Notes under the pieces: model-generated
Told to the model about the DNA's origin: nothing
The model's input: only the letters and a program-made list of their open reading frames with translations
The model's database searches: none
Position numbers and translations under genes: made by a program
Part shown: in pieces, positions 1 through 12,500 of the stretch
Position numbering within the stretch: position 1 is the stretch's first letter
Layout of the letters: every line of letters starts with the position of its first letter
NCBI GenBank assembly: GCA_039566865.1
Contig: CM076960.1
Span: 16,350,501-16,414,500, forward strand
DNA: 64,000 bases
DNA from: Aurelia coerulea
Lineage: Eukaryota; Cnidaria; Scyphozoa; Semaeostomeae; Ulmaridae
Direction: 5' to 3'

Positions 1-277
1 ACTTTTCCTTTTACCAGAGGAAATCCATAGCATATTTTATGTGATTTTCACTTGTTTCCTGTATCATATTACTCACAAGATAATGCACACACGTATTTTT
101 TTGTAAGAAACTGCCCATAAGAAACTCAACTCTCAGATCGCCAAAAAATTAAGAAACTCCAGTACTGGGAAAACATAAGTTAAGAAACTATTTGCTTTGA
201 TAAAGGAAATCCTTGACATATCTCTACTTTACTTTCACTTGTTTCTTGTATCATCTTACTCGTAAGGTACTTGAGTA

Positions 278-587
278 CACGTATTTTTTTTATAAGAAAC
301 CGCCCATAAGAAACTCAACTCTCAGATTGCCAAAAAATGAAGAAACTCTAGTACTGGGAAAATATAAGTTAAGAAACTATTTAGTTTGATAAAGGAAAGC
401 CTTGTCTAAACATTGGAAAGGCTTAACAAACATTGTTTTGAAATGTTCACGAGGGCACAGGCAGTGAACATGAAGATTGTTATGGAACCTCTAAGAAACT
501 CGTAAGAAACTCTGAGTACTCAATGATAATTTTAAGAAACTTTCAGTACTGGCCCAAATTTTTAGTTTCTTATAAAGAAAATACGTG
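278..587. mobile_element. TACACG-ended short inverted-repeat element
   Basis: Ends read TACACGTATTTTTTTTATAAG on the left and CTTATAAAGAAAATACGTGTA on the right, with TA on both sides. The left end is doubled about 188 bp upstream (near 91). The interior repeats the phrase AAGAAACT many times. Relatives lie near 31380-31560, 40963-41323 and 61586-62004. Confidence 0.6.
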
Positions 588-1064
588 TACTGGTTTATCT
601 GGAAAGAAATTAGATTTTGCTTGAGATTAATCCAAGATTGACCGAAACTAGATTGTCAGCAGCACACCTCAAATCATATCACAGTTGCAGTTTGATTAAT
701 CCCAGAACACCCTTAATGAAACCAAGGAGAGTGGATTAATTTTCACTGTTAAGTTGTCTGTCGCATAGACAGAGGAGAATGGTACAGAGAGAAATAAAGA
801 TGGCCTAAGGCTGTCAACAATATGTGCTCAACAACGGATTATTTAAGGGTTCGTGCAACGTTAAAAGCTTGCATTTGCAAAGAGCATAGCAATCTAAAAA
901 TGGCCTATTCAAATCGATGTCCCACACGTGCTGGGAACTATGAGTAGCCAAAGAAACAATGCTGTGCATGAGTGTTTTCTTTGCTCTATTTATATACCAT
1001 TGTACCCTCCAGTGTGGTTTGACCAACGATGGTCAGCTCCTGTTGAAATCACGACTTTATGATA

Positions 1065-1664
1065 CCGGGTGCGCCAAAATAAACTGTGCACGTTTGGCAG
1101 GCCACAATAAATCGTACACAGGTCCGATTTTGGAAATTTATGACTTAATCGTTAGCAGAAAGCCTGAATTAGATACTGGGATTTTTGCAAATTTTTTCAT
1201 TTTCAGTTTTTTGAGCGAGAACCGAGTTTCCTAAAATGTTAGTTTTCGAAAAAGACTGAAAACGATCAAAAACATCGATCAAGTTTTCCAAAGAATCGAC
1301 ATGAATGGGCAAAGAGAGAACTTGTTCGTGGTGATTTTGTATTTTAAAATCGACCAATTGTAATCTGCTGTACGAGAATTCGTACTAAACCCCAAATCCC
1401 CCTGAAATGTTTTCTCTTTGTTCATTCATGTTGAATCTTTCAAAATTTGATGGACGTTTTTTGATCGTTTTTAATGTTTTCGAAAACGAACATTTTAAGA
1501 AACTCGTTTCTGGCTCTAAAAACTGATAACGGAAAAATTTGCAAAAAGCCCAGAATCTAATTCAGGCTCTCTGCTAACGATTAAGTCATAAATCTTCAAA
1601 ATCGGTTAAGTGTACGATTTATTGTGGCCTGCCAAACGTGCATAGTTTATTTTGGCGCACCCGG
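1065..1664. mobile_element. 600 bp MITE with TA target duplication
   Basis: Terminal inverted repeat CCGGGTGCGCCAAAATAAAC, matched at the right end as the complement and flanked by TA at 1063 and 1665. The inverted similarity continues inward for about 200 bp on each side (ACGTTTGGCAGGCCACAATA and so on). No transposase frame is present, so it is non-autonomous; the TA flank suggests a Tc1/mariner-type source. Confidence 0.75.
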
Positions 1665-1805
1665 TAGAAGCAGGTCGGCATAGAAACATAACGCTGGAAA
1701 AATAGAATTTGCAAGAGTATGACGTTGATTGTATTGAGGACAAGGTCAATTTGCTTATCGACTGTGGTTCATACCAAAATTTAAGACAACAATACCTGAG
1801 TCAGG

Positions 1806-2007
1806 AAGTGAAGGTGAAGGTGAAGGTGAAGGTGAAGTTGCGTTTTTTTAGCGCCAAGCGCTGGGATCGCAGAAGTAGAGAAGACCTAATCGAGTCTGCG
1901 ACCCCTTGTCATGACGCTCAAGTGGTGGGGCTCTACCTGGTATTGAACCCTGTCCGCCTGACTGTTCTGGCTGCAATGTCATAGGATTACACCACTGCGC
2001 CACAACG
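1806..2007 (-). mobile_element. tRNA-derived SINE with (TTCACC)n tail
   Basis: Read on the minus strand, 2007 downward starts GTTGTGGCGCAGTGGTGTAA, a box A-like promoter, followed about 50 bp later by AGGGTTCAATACC, a box B-like sequence. It ends in repeated TTCACC units at about 1808-1836, a typical SINE tail. The promoter spacing is tRNA-like but no cloverleaf was folded, so it is not a working tRNA gene. Confidence 0.55.
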
Positions 2008-2874
2008 CCTTCAAATCACGCAAATATTTCGTTTCGAAATGTTTACGATGGCATACGAAGAACGATTTTTGTAGAACTCCCAAGAAACTCATGAACATTG
2101 AAAATATCAGATTCTCAATGATTCAAGGTTTCGTTGTCAACCCTTTGAAAGCATTTTAATCTTTTGCTACGTATCGCTAAGAATAAGCTCTGTTCGACAG
2201 AGGATCAATTTTTTTAGTGTACTACGTCATTTGAGGGTTAACTGCTCGCTAACGAATGCGAAGCTGTTTTAGCAACTGGCTTTCGTACAACGACGTAGAA
2301 GGAGTTGCACACTTACTGTGTGTGTGTGGGTTTATTCATAAGTGTCTTTAGTCAGGATCTCCTCTTCCATTTTAGGCCACAGCAGTGCCTGTGTGTAAAC
2401 CATATCATTGTACTTTGCATTTATAAAGTTCTTTACCACATAGAAGGAAACTTTTGCCCATGAAGTAACTGTAGGCTGATTATCCATAAGATTAGAGTGG
2501 AAAATCCTTCTCTCTGAAAGTAATTCCCAGCGAAAATTTGCTTGATAAAATGGATTTGATTGTTCAGTTTGTCAAAACTTTTCCCGGCTGGAAGGAAACG
2601 AATTGCCAAGATTTTGTTGTCCTTTATAACCAGGAACGGCTGGTCTGCATTTTAGCGGACTAGCTTTCAATATCAGAATGTTATGTGTCATGGGGTGAGG
2701 GTCACGGTTAAGGTTAGTTGACTATTTGGTAGAATACGTTCTTGAGAAATATGACATAACACTGGTCCGCTAAAGTGCAGTCGTTCCCCAGGAGCATTCC
2801 CGCACGAATGTCAACTGCATTCCAGCATTCCAGCATTCCATCCCTGCATTGGTTTGTTTGTAATTAGTTTGATG

Positions 2875-3272
2875 CACGGGGGGGGGGGGTTCTTGACCAA
2901 ATTTTGGGTAGGGGTCTGCCGCGAGCATATTCAAAATGGTACCGTTGGCTAGACTAATTTTTATGAAAATGGTACCCTTGGCTAGACCAATTTGACTATT
3001 CTCTGGACCAATTTTTACGAACATGGTACCCTTGGCTAGACCAATTTTGACGATTTCCTTGCCGAATATTGTCAAATTTGTACCAAATATGATATCATGA
3101 CCGTTCGCTAGACCAATATTGTCAAAAATGATACCCTTGGCTAGACTGTTGTAGGCAAAAATTGCAAAAAAGTATACCCTTGGCTAGACTAGAGGTCTGA
3201 GAGAGTATACCCTTGCTCGCGGCACATCCCCAGGTACCTTTACTATGGAAAAACCTCCCCCCCCCCCCCGTG
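2875..3272. mobile_element. G-run MITE with 8 bp target duplication
   Basis: The element starts CACGGGGGGG and ends CCCCCCCGTG. It is flanked on both sides by GTTTGATG (2867-2874 and 3273-3280), an exact 8 bp duplication. The interior is made of degenerate repeats of CCTTGGCTAGACCAATTTT. Similar elements lie at 8547-8908, 30666-30949, 33602-34234 and 51698-52142. Confidence 0.8.
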
Positions 3273-3588
3273 GTTTGATGCTCTGTGGCTTTTACCAGCA
3301 ATTTGTCTTCCCACATCATTAAAGTATAAACCTTATCTCATCGTGAATCTAATCTTTGAAAATATGGTCACATTATTTAATTACTTCTTTACTCCCGGCA
3401 GACGTTTAGGAAATCAAATTACTCTAATATATTACGTTTTTCATTATTTATTGCGTTTTTTCCTCATGGTATCTGGCTCTCATTTCATCATAAATGGAAA
3501 CCCAAACATGGACCAGAAACTTGCGTCTAAGTGAATTTTACCTTCATATGTTTTTAATATTTTAATGTCTGTTTTTATTTGATTTTAG

Positions 3589-6500
3589 TGACACTTCCAT
3601 GGGATCGATCAGCGGTAAGTGATCTTTACGTGGTAAAATTCTAAATTTCTTCTGACTGAATGAAAAAGAAACTTTAGATACTTATCTATACTTCTACCGT
3701 TGGGCGTTGCAAAACTTTTGAATTTTTTTCGAAATTACAGCGTATCTTACATTTCAACTTATTTGAGGATGCGACATCATCAAATTTCTAAATCATTAAC
3801 CAGAAGAGTGACAGACTTTTGCTTGATACCATATTGTAGACATTCATAATACTATGGTTTTCTTGGAAATTATTTCATGCTGCGTCAAACAGTTTAGAAA
3901 TTACGATAGTATTAAATTGTTATTAATTTTTTTTGAACATTTTTCTTCAATTCTTAAAAAATAAGGAAAAACACTCTAATTCTGAAAATATTGTAACTGT
4001 CAGAAAAGTCCAACGGTAGAATTGTAGAGAAATAACTTAAGTTCCTTTGAAGTCATTCAGTTCAAAGAAATAGGACTTTGAATTTTACACCAACCTTTTT
4101 AAAGATTTGGAACTTATGCTATGCTTGTTAACCTTCTTTGTGGAAAGCATTTGCTTCAAGCCCTATCTACCACACAAATATTGAACTTTGATATGATTTT
4201 AGATGTGGATCTGGTCCCAAATTGGTATGGAAAGGGCATGAGTGCACATGGGAACAAATAGATCCAATCTGTTTGGATCAGCTATCCACGCTAGTTTGGC
4301 TTCGTTAAAAAGCGTAAAAGTTTCTCTGAAACCCAGGTAGCTAGCGAATTCGTTGTGCATTCCAGGAATTGTCTTCAAGAGCAAACATGATCATATATCG
4401 AAAGAAACAGGGTATATCTACACTTTCTTTGGTTCAAAAGCTGAGCAGTAAGTATTTTAATCATACCCAAAAAGAAGAGAATTGAATCGCCTGCCAATCG
4501 GCTTTTGAACCAAACAAATCAAATACTCATGCAGATATATAGATATATCCTTCTTCTTTCGATCTATGCTCATGTTTGCTCTTAAAAATAATTTCTGGGA
4601 TGCACAAAGCACAATGAGCACAATGAGCAACAACAACCAAAATAAACCCGTAGCAAGAGACAACCGATAAATCCTGCAAGAGAAAAACGAATTAATTTTA
4701 AAACCTGGAAGGAAAGAAATAAATTACTAACTTGGTGAGTAACTTAAGTGAGTTACTAACTTATTTCTTTCCTTTCAGGTTTTAAGATTAATTTGTTTTT
4801 CTCTTGCAGGATTTATAAGTTTTTCTCTTGTTACAGGTTTATTTTGGTTGTTGTTCTTTTACAGGAGTTAACAGTCTTCTTTCTACAGATTTCGGTGTTT
4901 TGTTGCCTTTATGGGTTTAATATGATGATTTCATATGAATAAATAATGTTTTGTCATATCGTAGAAAATCGCAGCAGTGTTAAAAAGACGACAACAACCC
5001 GTCGTATCGTTCAGAACCAACATTACACAGCACCTAATGGTGACGAATATGCAATACCGAATGTCACTGGTATTTTGCAGAATTCTGCTTTTCAGAGTGC
5101 GCTAAATGGGCCAAACATGGACGATTCCCAAGGTAAGATGATTGATAATGATAATATATGATAATATATGATAATATGCATATTCGAAAATTCTACAAAA
5201 TGCACCGAATTTGCACAATAGTGATAGAAGCTCTTAAAACCACTCTATCGAGCCTCGTGTATAAAAATAACGCTCGATCCAGGCTCTTTTGTAGAATAGC
5301 TAAAAGGTCTATTCAAAACAAACAAAACCGCAAAAGTTTCTTTGAAACCCGGGTAGCTAGCTCGTTCGTTGTGCATTCCAGAAACTGTTTTTAAGGGCAA
5401 ACATGAGCATAGATCGAAAGGAGAAGGATGCATCTACATGTCTGCCGCGGGCATTTTATTTGTTTGGTTCAAAAACCGTTTAGGAGGCGATTCAATTCTC
5501 TTATTTTTTTGGGTGTTATCAAAACATTTACTGCTCAGCTTCTGGACGAAAGAAATAAAATGCCCGCGGCAGCAAAGCGAGCGAGCTAGCTACCTAGGTT
5601 TCAGAAAACTTTTGTGGCTTTGTTTGTTTTGAATTACTGGTTGAGATAATTTCTTTTGTCTGTGATCGCTAATCGCTTTGAATTGAGGTGTCAACAATAG
5701 CTACTCGTGCTATTGTATTACAAAATCTGCCCTTGTTTATCTCAACGAGTTCAACACATTTTAACATGTGTTATCCTCTTGGAAGATGAAATCGTGCGGA
5801 ATAATGTTGTTTTGCCCCCAGGGATGACATTTTCATCTCGCAAAGGGATAAATTATAACAATTACCTTGAAAGTTATGCAAAGATTCGACTCCTTTGCTA
5901 TTGCAGTTAAGATGCTATGATAAATGTTTATCTTTCGTAGAAGAAAGGCTCGTAAGAACCCCATCAAATGCCAGCTCTCTATCATACCGAAGTGGTCGTG
6001 GGGATCCACACTCCGCCTCCCATTCAACAGTAGTCACAAGTGTCACTGCCGATGGCGCATTGGTGACGACCTACACAACTCGTACGACAACAGTCCAGGA
6101 AGAGCCTACTCGCATCACGAAGCAATATATCGTCAAGACATCATCAGACCAACCAGAATATGACGAAGCTGTGGAAGGAGGAACGGGGTTGTCGAGGAGT
6201 TACAGTGGCACGAAAGTTACACGACATTTCTCGTCGTCTTCGAGTACTTTGCCGAGAGAGGTGCCGAGGGTTGAGTTGCCGAAACCGACAGGACCTGCAA
6301 CGCTTCCGAGGGATTATCGCCCAGCCATGACATCAACGCCGGAATTTTTCGAAGAAGAAACGATTAATGCAGATGGTATGTTAGCTTCGTTATAGACCCC
6401 GTACTCTATGATCCTTTGCGCGCACTTGAAGCAATGAAGCATCATATTGGCTGTGGAAAAAATACTTTGAACACACAATAATGGGAGTGTAAATAACTAA

Positions 6501-9500
6501 AACGGGGGAAAAGGTGTCCTAAGTCTTCAGTTGTTTTCAGGAGCGCCTGTTTTTAGTTAAAAAGCGACGTTCATTTGAACATTGAAAAAATAATACAGCA
6601 TGACAGTTACTTGACCAAAATCATTTTTATACTGTGCCTGCGAAATTCATTGTGAGACTGCATGGCTACAAAGAATCTTGGACGGTACCGGGTTTTTATC
6701 AAGGGCAAATTTGCACTACTGTGTGTTAGCTTGAAGTATTATCTCGTATTTTAACGAGCCTGTTTCAGCCAGCATGCTTTGCACGCGCCATCCTTTATTC
6801 TCACCATTTTCATGGGCATGAAAATGACGACAGCAAAGGCCAACGAAGAGATGGCTCGCTTGTTGAAACAGAATACAGTAAAAACCCGCGTGTAAGAACC
6901 TACAATTTTGCATGTCAGCCTAACTAGGTTCTTATGTTTTGGGTATTTAGTGGGAAGTTGGGCTGTTCAGGTTCTTAAATTGGTTCTTATTTTATTCAGG
7001 GCTTTCAGGAATTCTTTTCTTCAGATTCAAACTTTAGGCCTATTGTTTACTGTCAGTTCACATCACTTGAGTTTATGGTATTATTCCCAACAGATACAGA
7101 AATTTGTGGAAGAATCAGAAAATGTTTATATAATCCAGAGAAAAGCTTTCAAAAGCTTCTCATCAGGTAATATAAACACTTTTGATTCCTCCACAAACTT
7201 CTGTTGTGAATAAGATCCCATGATCTCTACAAATAAGAACCTATTTCAAATTCCAGGCTGAATGGGCTCTTATACAATGGGGTCTTATTGAAAAGTTTCA
7301 GTCTGCAGGTTCTTAATCCACTAGGTTCTTTATACACGGCTTTTTACTGTAGCATGCTAGTTGAAAAAAGCTATTGTTAGGATCTGTCATCAGTGCATCC
7401 TGCTATGAAAACGTATCCAGTGGGTTCTTGACTGACGCATTTGGAAACATGCCAGTCAAAACATACTTGTTCCTGGCAACATGTAGAGCTAGAAGAGGTA
7501 AATTGACATCGGTAACTTTGACGTTGATAGTTTTCAAACCAAAAGTGAGGGATGTAAACAAATAGTCGATTAAGCCCTACAGTAAATCCCCATACAGTAA
7601 GAACCTGCAAAATAGAGACCACTTATAGAAGAAACCTCAGGCTGATTTTTGAAGGAATGGTGCCCTGATATAAGAAACTACTCAGGATGGTTTGTTGAAG
7701 GAAGATCCCAAATAGATTCATATTTGATAATCTTTGTTAAAATCAGGTTGAAAACATTTTTTAGAGATTTCACGCAAAATCATCTCCATCTATACTTGGC
7801 CTGTATGCTATGATCGAATGAATTTAGAGATAATGCTAGACTGCAATTTACAGAGAAGTAATGTCGACGTTTTTTCACACGCATTTCTAATGCAGTTCTC
7901 TGGTTTGAACCAAGCTTTGGCATTTCCAGGGCTCATAAAAACGAAGTAGCGAAGAAACGAAAAAACTTTATTTAGCGTTGGATACATATTCTAGCTTAAT
8001 TATAAATAAATACAATTAGCTAATTGATACCAACTAACATAACAACAGCAGCGAAAAACTGTATATGTATATATATACTACAACGCGTTCGTAAACTAAG
8101 GTGAGAAATACAATTAGACCAGACGGAAAATGAGGCAGGGGTAACCTGGAGCCGAACTTTATTAGGTAATAATTTTCTGGTGTAGAATTTTGTGCTGAAT
8201 AAGAAAATCATTGGTAAACTTACGGTACCCGCTGCGTTTGCCAAATATGGGCATTTTTTGAGCCGGGGGTATGGTAATCAACCGTTTTGCAAAAAACATT
8301 CATTTAGAGTTTATCTGGATGTTAAACATTCATTTTACACCATTCTAAATACTGCTTCGAATTTTTTTTGTCAATTCTACAAAGTAGCAGTAAGTTATGG
8401 AGGCTAGAGGCATCTAAAATTGTGAAGACGGGGGTTACATCAATGCTCATATCATTTTAAACAATGAAACACACCAAGTTGGAATTGATTAGATATTATC
8501 AGTTTCTGATTATGGTATGTTCAATATTTAAGTATTTCTATATTTTCAAGGGGAGGGGGTTCTTGGCTAAATTTTGGGTAGGGTTCTGCAACGAGCATAT
8601 TCAAAATCGTACCGTTGGCTAGACTAATCTTTATGAAAATAGTATCCTTGGCTAGACCAATTTGACCATTCCCTGGACCAATTTTTACGAAAATGGCACC
8701 CTTGGCTAAACCAATTCTGACCATTCTCTGGACCAATATTGTCAAATTTGTACCAAATATCCATTCGCTATGATACCCTTGGCTAGACCGTTGCTAGGTC
8801 AAAATTGCAAACAAGTATACCCTTGGCGAGACTAAAAGTCCTAAAAAGTATACCTTTCGTCGCGGCACATCCCCAGGTGTCTTTACTATGGAGACCCCCC
8901 CCCCCCGTGGGCAACAGGCCAGACAGTTGGAAATAAGATAAAAGGTTGCCATTTTGTAAATTGATCCTTCAATCGATGCTGGATAGTTCATTCCCATCTT
9001 GCCAAGTTGCTTGAGTTACTACTTTTCGAAGGGTTGTTGACAACGATTGACGACATTCTAAAAGCTATAGAAGAAATGCCACTTTGTCTCGATGTGAGAG
9101 AGTATTTCGAAGCACTGTTGAAGGCGAAAGCTACATGAATTGCTCGACCAGAACATGAAGTTTGAAGAGGATATGCGAAATGGTAATCATGGCAAAAACA
9201 GTTCTGGCTTCTTCATTACCTCCATTTCATACGGAGCCAGCACTTCATCAATTTTTTCAAACATACCAACTTTCTTCTGCGCTTGTATGACTTAAAACGA
9301 ATCTGGCCTCTTTTGCACTGAATATAAGCAAAATTACGCCAGATATGGGTCACTGTATGTAAATTCTTTGGAAAACCTCGAGGAAACTCATCCAGGCTGT
9401 TTGAAACTGATCAAACGCAAAGGAATGGATAGAACATATGTTCAAGCACAGAACAAGTGCCCTTGCAGAACTGCACTTGATTAACGTTGGGAGCAAACAA

Positions 9501-12500
9501 TAAATCAAGATGCAAAAGTAGCTGGAGGTATCAAGTACTTTGCATCTGATTCAAACTATATATTGAAATGGACCTCAAATCATGCAGCACAAGCAAGGAA
9601 TACAGAGGCTCTTTGTGATTTAGCAGAAATTAAGACAACTGATGATGATATCTGCAAGCACATTCGTCCATCTCAGATCATCAAGTCTGCAAAATCCGTC
9701 GTAAAGATTCACAACGGCATTACCCAAGAATATCTAAACCCATTCGACCCAAGCATTGATGCAAGTCAGCTCCATAATCTAAGCTCTGGAATACCTGCTG
9801 AAGGAGAAGTAACAGAAACCAACCCATCCTCACAATATGGAAGAGAGGAGAACAATTATATCAAGAATTTGTAAATGGCCTTCTTCAACAGAAACGAAGT
9901 TCCACGAAGCAATCAAACGGCAAAGTTAGCATTATTCAAAAATTTCCGAAAAAGTTTGTGCTCAAAATTCAAAACAAGCAGCAAAAATGAAAATGATTGA
10001 GGCCAACAGGAATGTTCTAGGAGAACTCCTAGCCTTCTCATCACAAAGCGACAAAACAATCAACTTCGAGGAAGCATAAACAAGCTCCATTCCATTCTTT
10101 ACCGTTATGTCTGGCATTTCCAGATGGAACCGAAGGACAAAAGCAATGAGCAAATTCATAGAAGTTATCCTTTGTTGTTGTAACGGTTCTACAGATTCCA
10201 AAGACGTTAATCCACCTGAAAGGGCTACTTGGACATGTCTTGTGGGCCTCATGGCTATGGTAGGGGCTGCCCCATGTTGACAATAATTGGAGTTGCACTA
10301 TCAGCGATCAAAATACATCGTAAAAACGTGGAGATCCTGCTTACAAACGAGCACTGACTTTGCTGATATTGAACACAACTAATGACTGGATGGAAAAATA
10401 ATCTAAATGGATGCTGCTTTCTCTGAAGACGTGGGCAACTTTTGGCTGGTGAAAAAGATAATGACGAGAGCAGTGATGAAAGTGAGGATGAATTCCAATA
10501 TATATTCCAAATAAAATGTTACAATACACATTACGATCTACATTACTTACAAAATTACTCTACAATACTACTAGGACGATCAAACCCAGGGAGCAAAAGG
10601 CTGGGTCTACTCCAAGATCATTAAATAAAGATGATAAAAGAATAACCAACTTTAACTACATGGCAAGTTCTTAAAACAAGATAAAATACTGGGTGTTTTT
10701 GAAGGGATGGGGTAAATGACTACATAACTTCGCTCGAATCGACCAATTTCATGGATAGAATGTAGCGTAAGCTCAAGAATATGTCTGTTCAGTGAACTGG
10801 GGAAATCTATATCGCCATACAATAAACGTCATAACAAAGCAAGATTTACACTTTGAAGTGGTCGTACTATGCATAGATTCGTAGAGGCCATGCTAATGCA
10901 TAGATGAAAGTAAGACTTCTTCTGACATGTAGGTACGATCTCTTGTGTACTCTTAGCAAACATTTAGGAGCAATTAAAAACATGATTTAACCCCCGTCTT
11001 CACAATTTTAAATGCCTCCAACGTCCATAACTTTAGCAGAATTAACAGAAAGGGATCAGAACAGTATTTGAAATTGTGTAACATGGATGTTTAACATCCA
11101 GATCAACTCTAAATGAATAGTTTGCGCAAAAAGGTTGATTACAATACCCCCGGCTCAAAAAATGCCCATATTTGGTAAACGCAGCGGGTACCGTAAGTTT
11201 ACCAAAGATTTTCTTATTCAGCACAAAATTCTACACCAGAAAAACATTACCTAATAAAGTTCGGCTCCAGGTTACCCCTGCCTCATTTTCCGTCTGGTCT
11301 AAATATTAATCTGTGTGATGTATCCCAGGTTTAGTAGAGTTGTGCAACGAACATTTTCTGCTTTGTCTCCATATTGGTATGTAAAAAATCAAGAGCTGGT
11401 GCTCTAGTCCAGATATTGCACCTCATTCTGATATTGTGTGGCTTTTGTAAACAATAGACCATGGGACCCCAAGAGTCTAATCCGATTATTTTACTGTAGA
11501 GGTTTGACTTCCGTGTTGTTCCATTACTTTAATTGTTTGTCTGCTTATTGTGTTATGCTTCGATGTACAGTCAATCTCGCATGAGTCGGACACTCTCGTC
11601 AGTCGGATATTCGCGTAAGTCGAAAAAATGGACAAACGTCAAAGCCCCTTCCGCATTTTTCTTTCCAGCTAGTTCGTGTAATTAAACTTGATACAAATCA
11701 GATCCGAAACGACCCGACCCGACGTATGCGATTTTGGCGGTAGATGACATTAATTTCCGTGGCGTCGGAAGACTGTTTGCCACTGGTTGGCATTGTGAAC
11801 CCCAGTTTCTCCGCCCTTTGGTCCGGGTTTTACAATGCCCAGTCCTTGACGCAACATCTTTTACATTCCACAGGCTCCGTGACTAGAGTAAAGAAAGTAA
11901 TTTCATCGACAACACACGTCATGGAAAATGATGAACCAGTCGTGGAAGTGACAATAAGTCCAATGGAAATGCAACGCGAAATGTCAACAAAGACAATCAC
12001 AACAACAAAAACTACAAATCGCTCGGAGAAACACGACACTTCCGTGGACAGAGATGTGATATCGCCGCGAAGCCCGAATGGTTATTTAGTTGAAGAAACC
12101 ATTACGACTACTTCATCAAGAGGTGAGTAATGGAAATTTTTCTCGACTTTCCTAATCCTGCTTTGTAACTCAATAGTATCAAAATTTCATTGCCGGCATC
12201 TTCAGGAGGGCTATCGGGGAGCAGGGCTCAAAAATATTCTCCTTCCTGGTAGCAAACTAAGCACCTTCGTTTCTTCGTTTCTTCGTTTCTTCGTTTCTAA
12301 ATGTTCAAATTAAACCCGGAATTTCAAGGTCTACGTCAAGGTCCGCATTTATCTCGTTTCTCACAAGAACCAGAAAAGGATTTTCATATTGCCTCTTTTG
12401 AGTTAACTAGCCTCAAGGATGTCTGTATCGCTGCTAATTAAACCTCTACAAAATGACGAGGCTTAAACATTGAACTCGCATTTTTATCCACCTGTAGACT

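Larger units (their letters stand above)
1..3588. other. repeat-rich DNA upstream of the first recognised delta-catenin exon
   Basis: No coding exon was recognised. The stretch holds a TACACG-ended repeat (about 87-589), a 600 bp inverted-repeat element (1065-1664), a tRNA-like SINE (about 1806-2007) and a G-run element (2875-3272). It may be intron or promoter of the delta-catenin gene. Bases 2010-2760 show nothing I can identify. Confidence 0.6.
8114..11302. mobile_element. decayed 3.2 kb DNA transposon with about 320 bp inverted terminal repeats
   Basis: Bases 8114-8436 and 10985-11302 are long inverted copies of each other: outer ends TTAGACCAGACGGAAAATGA and its complement, inner ends near GGGGGTTACATC and GATTTAACCCCC. 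They enclose the remains of a protein gene (9000-10275) and a G-run element (8547-8908). The length of the terminal repeats and the enclosed coding relic suggest a once autonomous element. The superfamily is unclear. Confidence 0.65.

Noticed and set aside
2770..3319. Repetitive frames coding FVKIG and LAKGT repeats
   Set aside because: They are readings of the internal tandem phrase of a G-run mobile element, present again at 8521-8745.
10041..10298. Minus-strand frames of 85 and 96 codons near 10000-10300
   Set aside because: They overlap the transposon relic, whose protein-like reading is on the plus strand.
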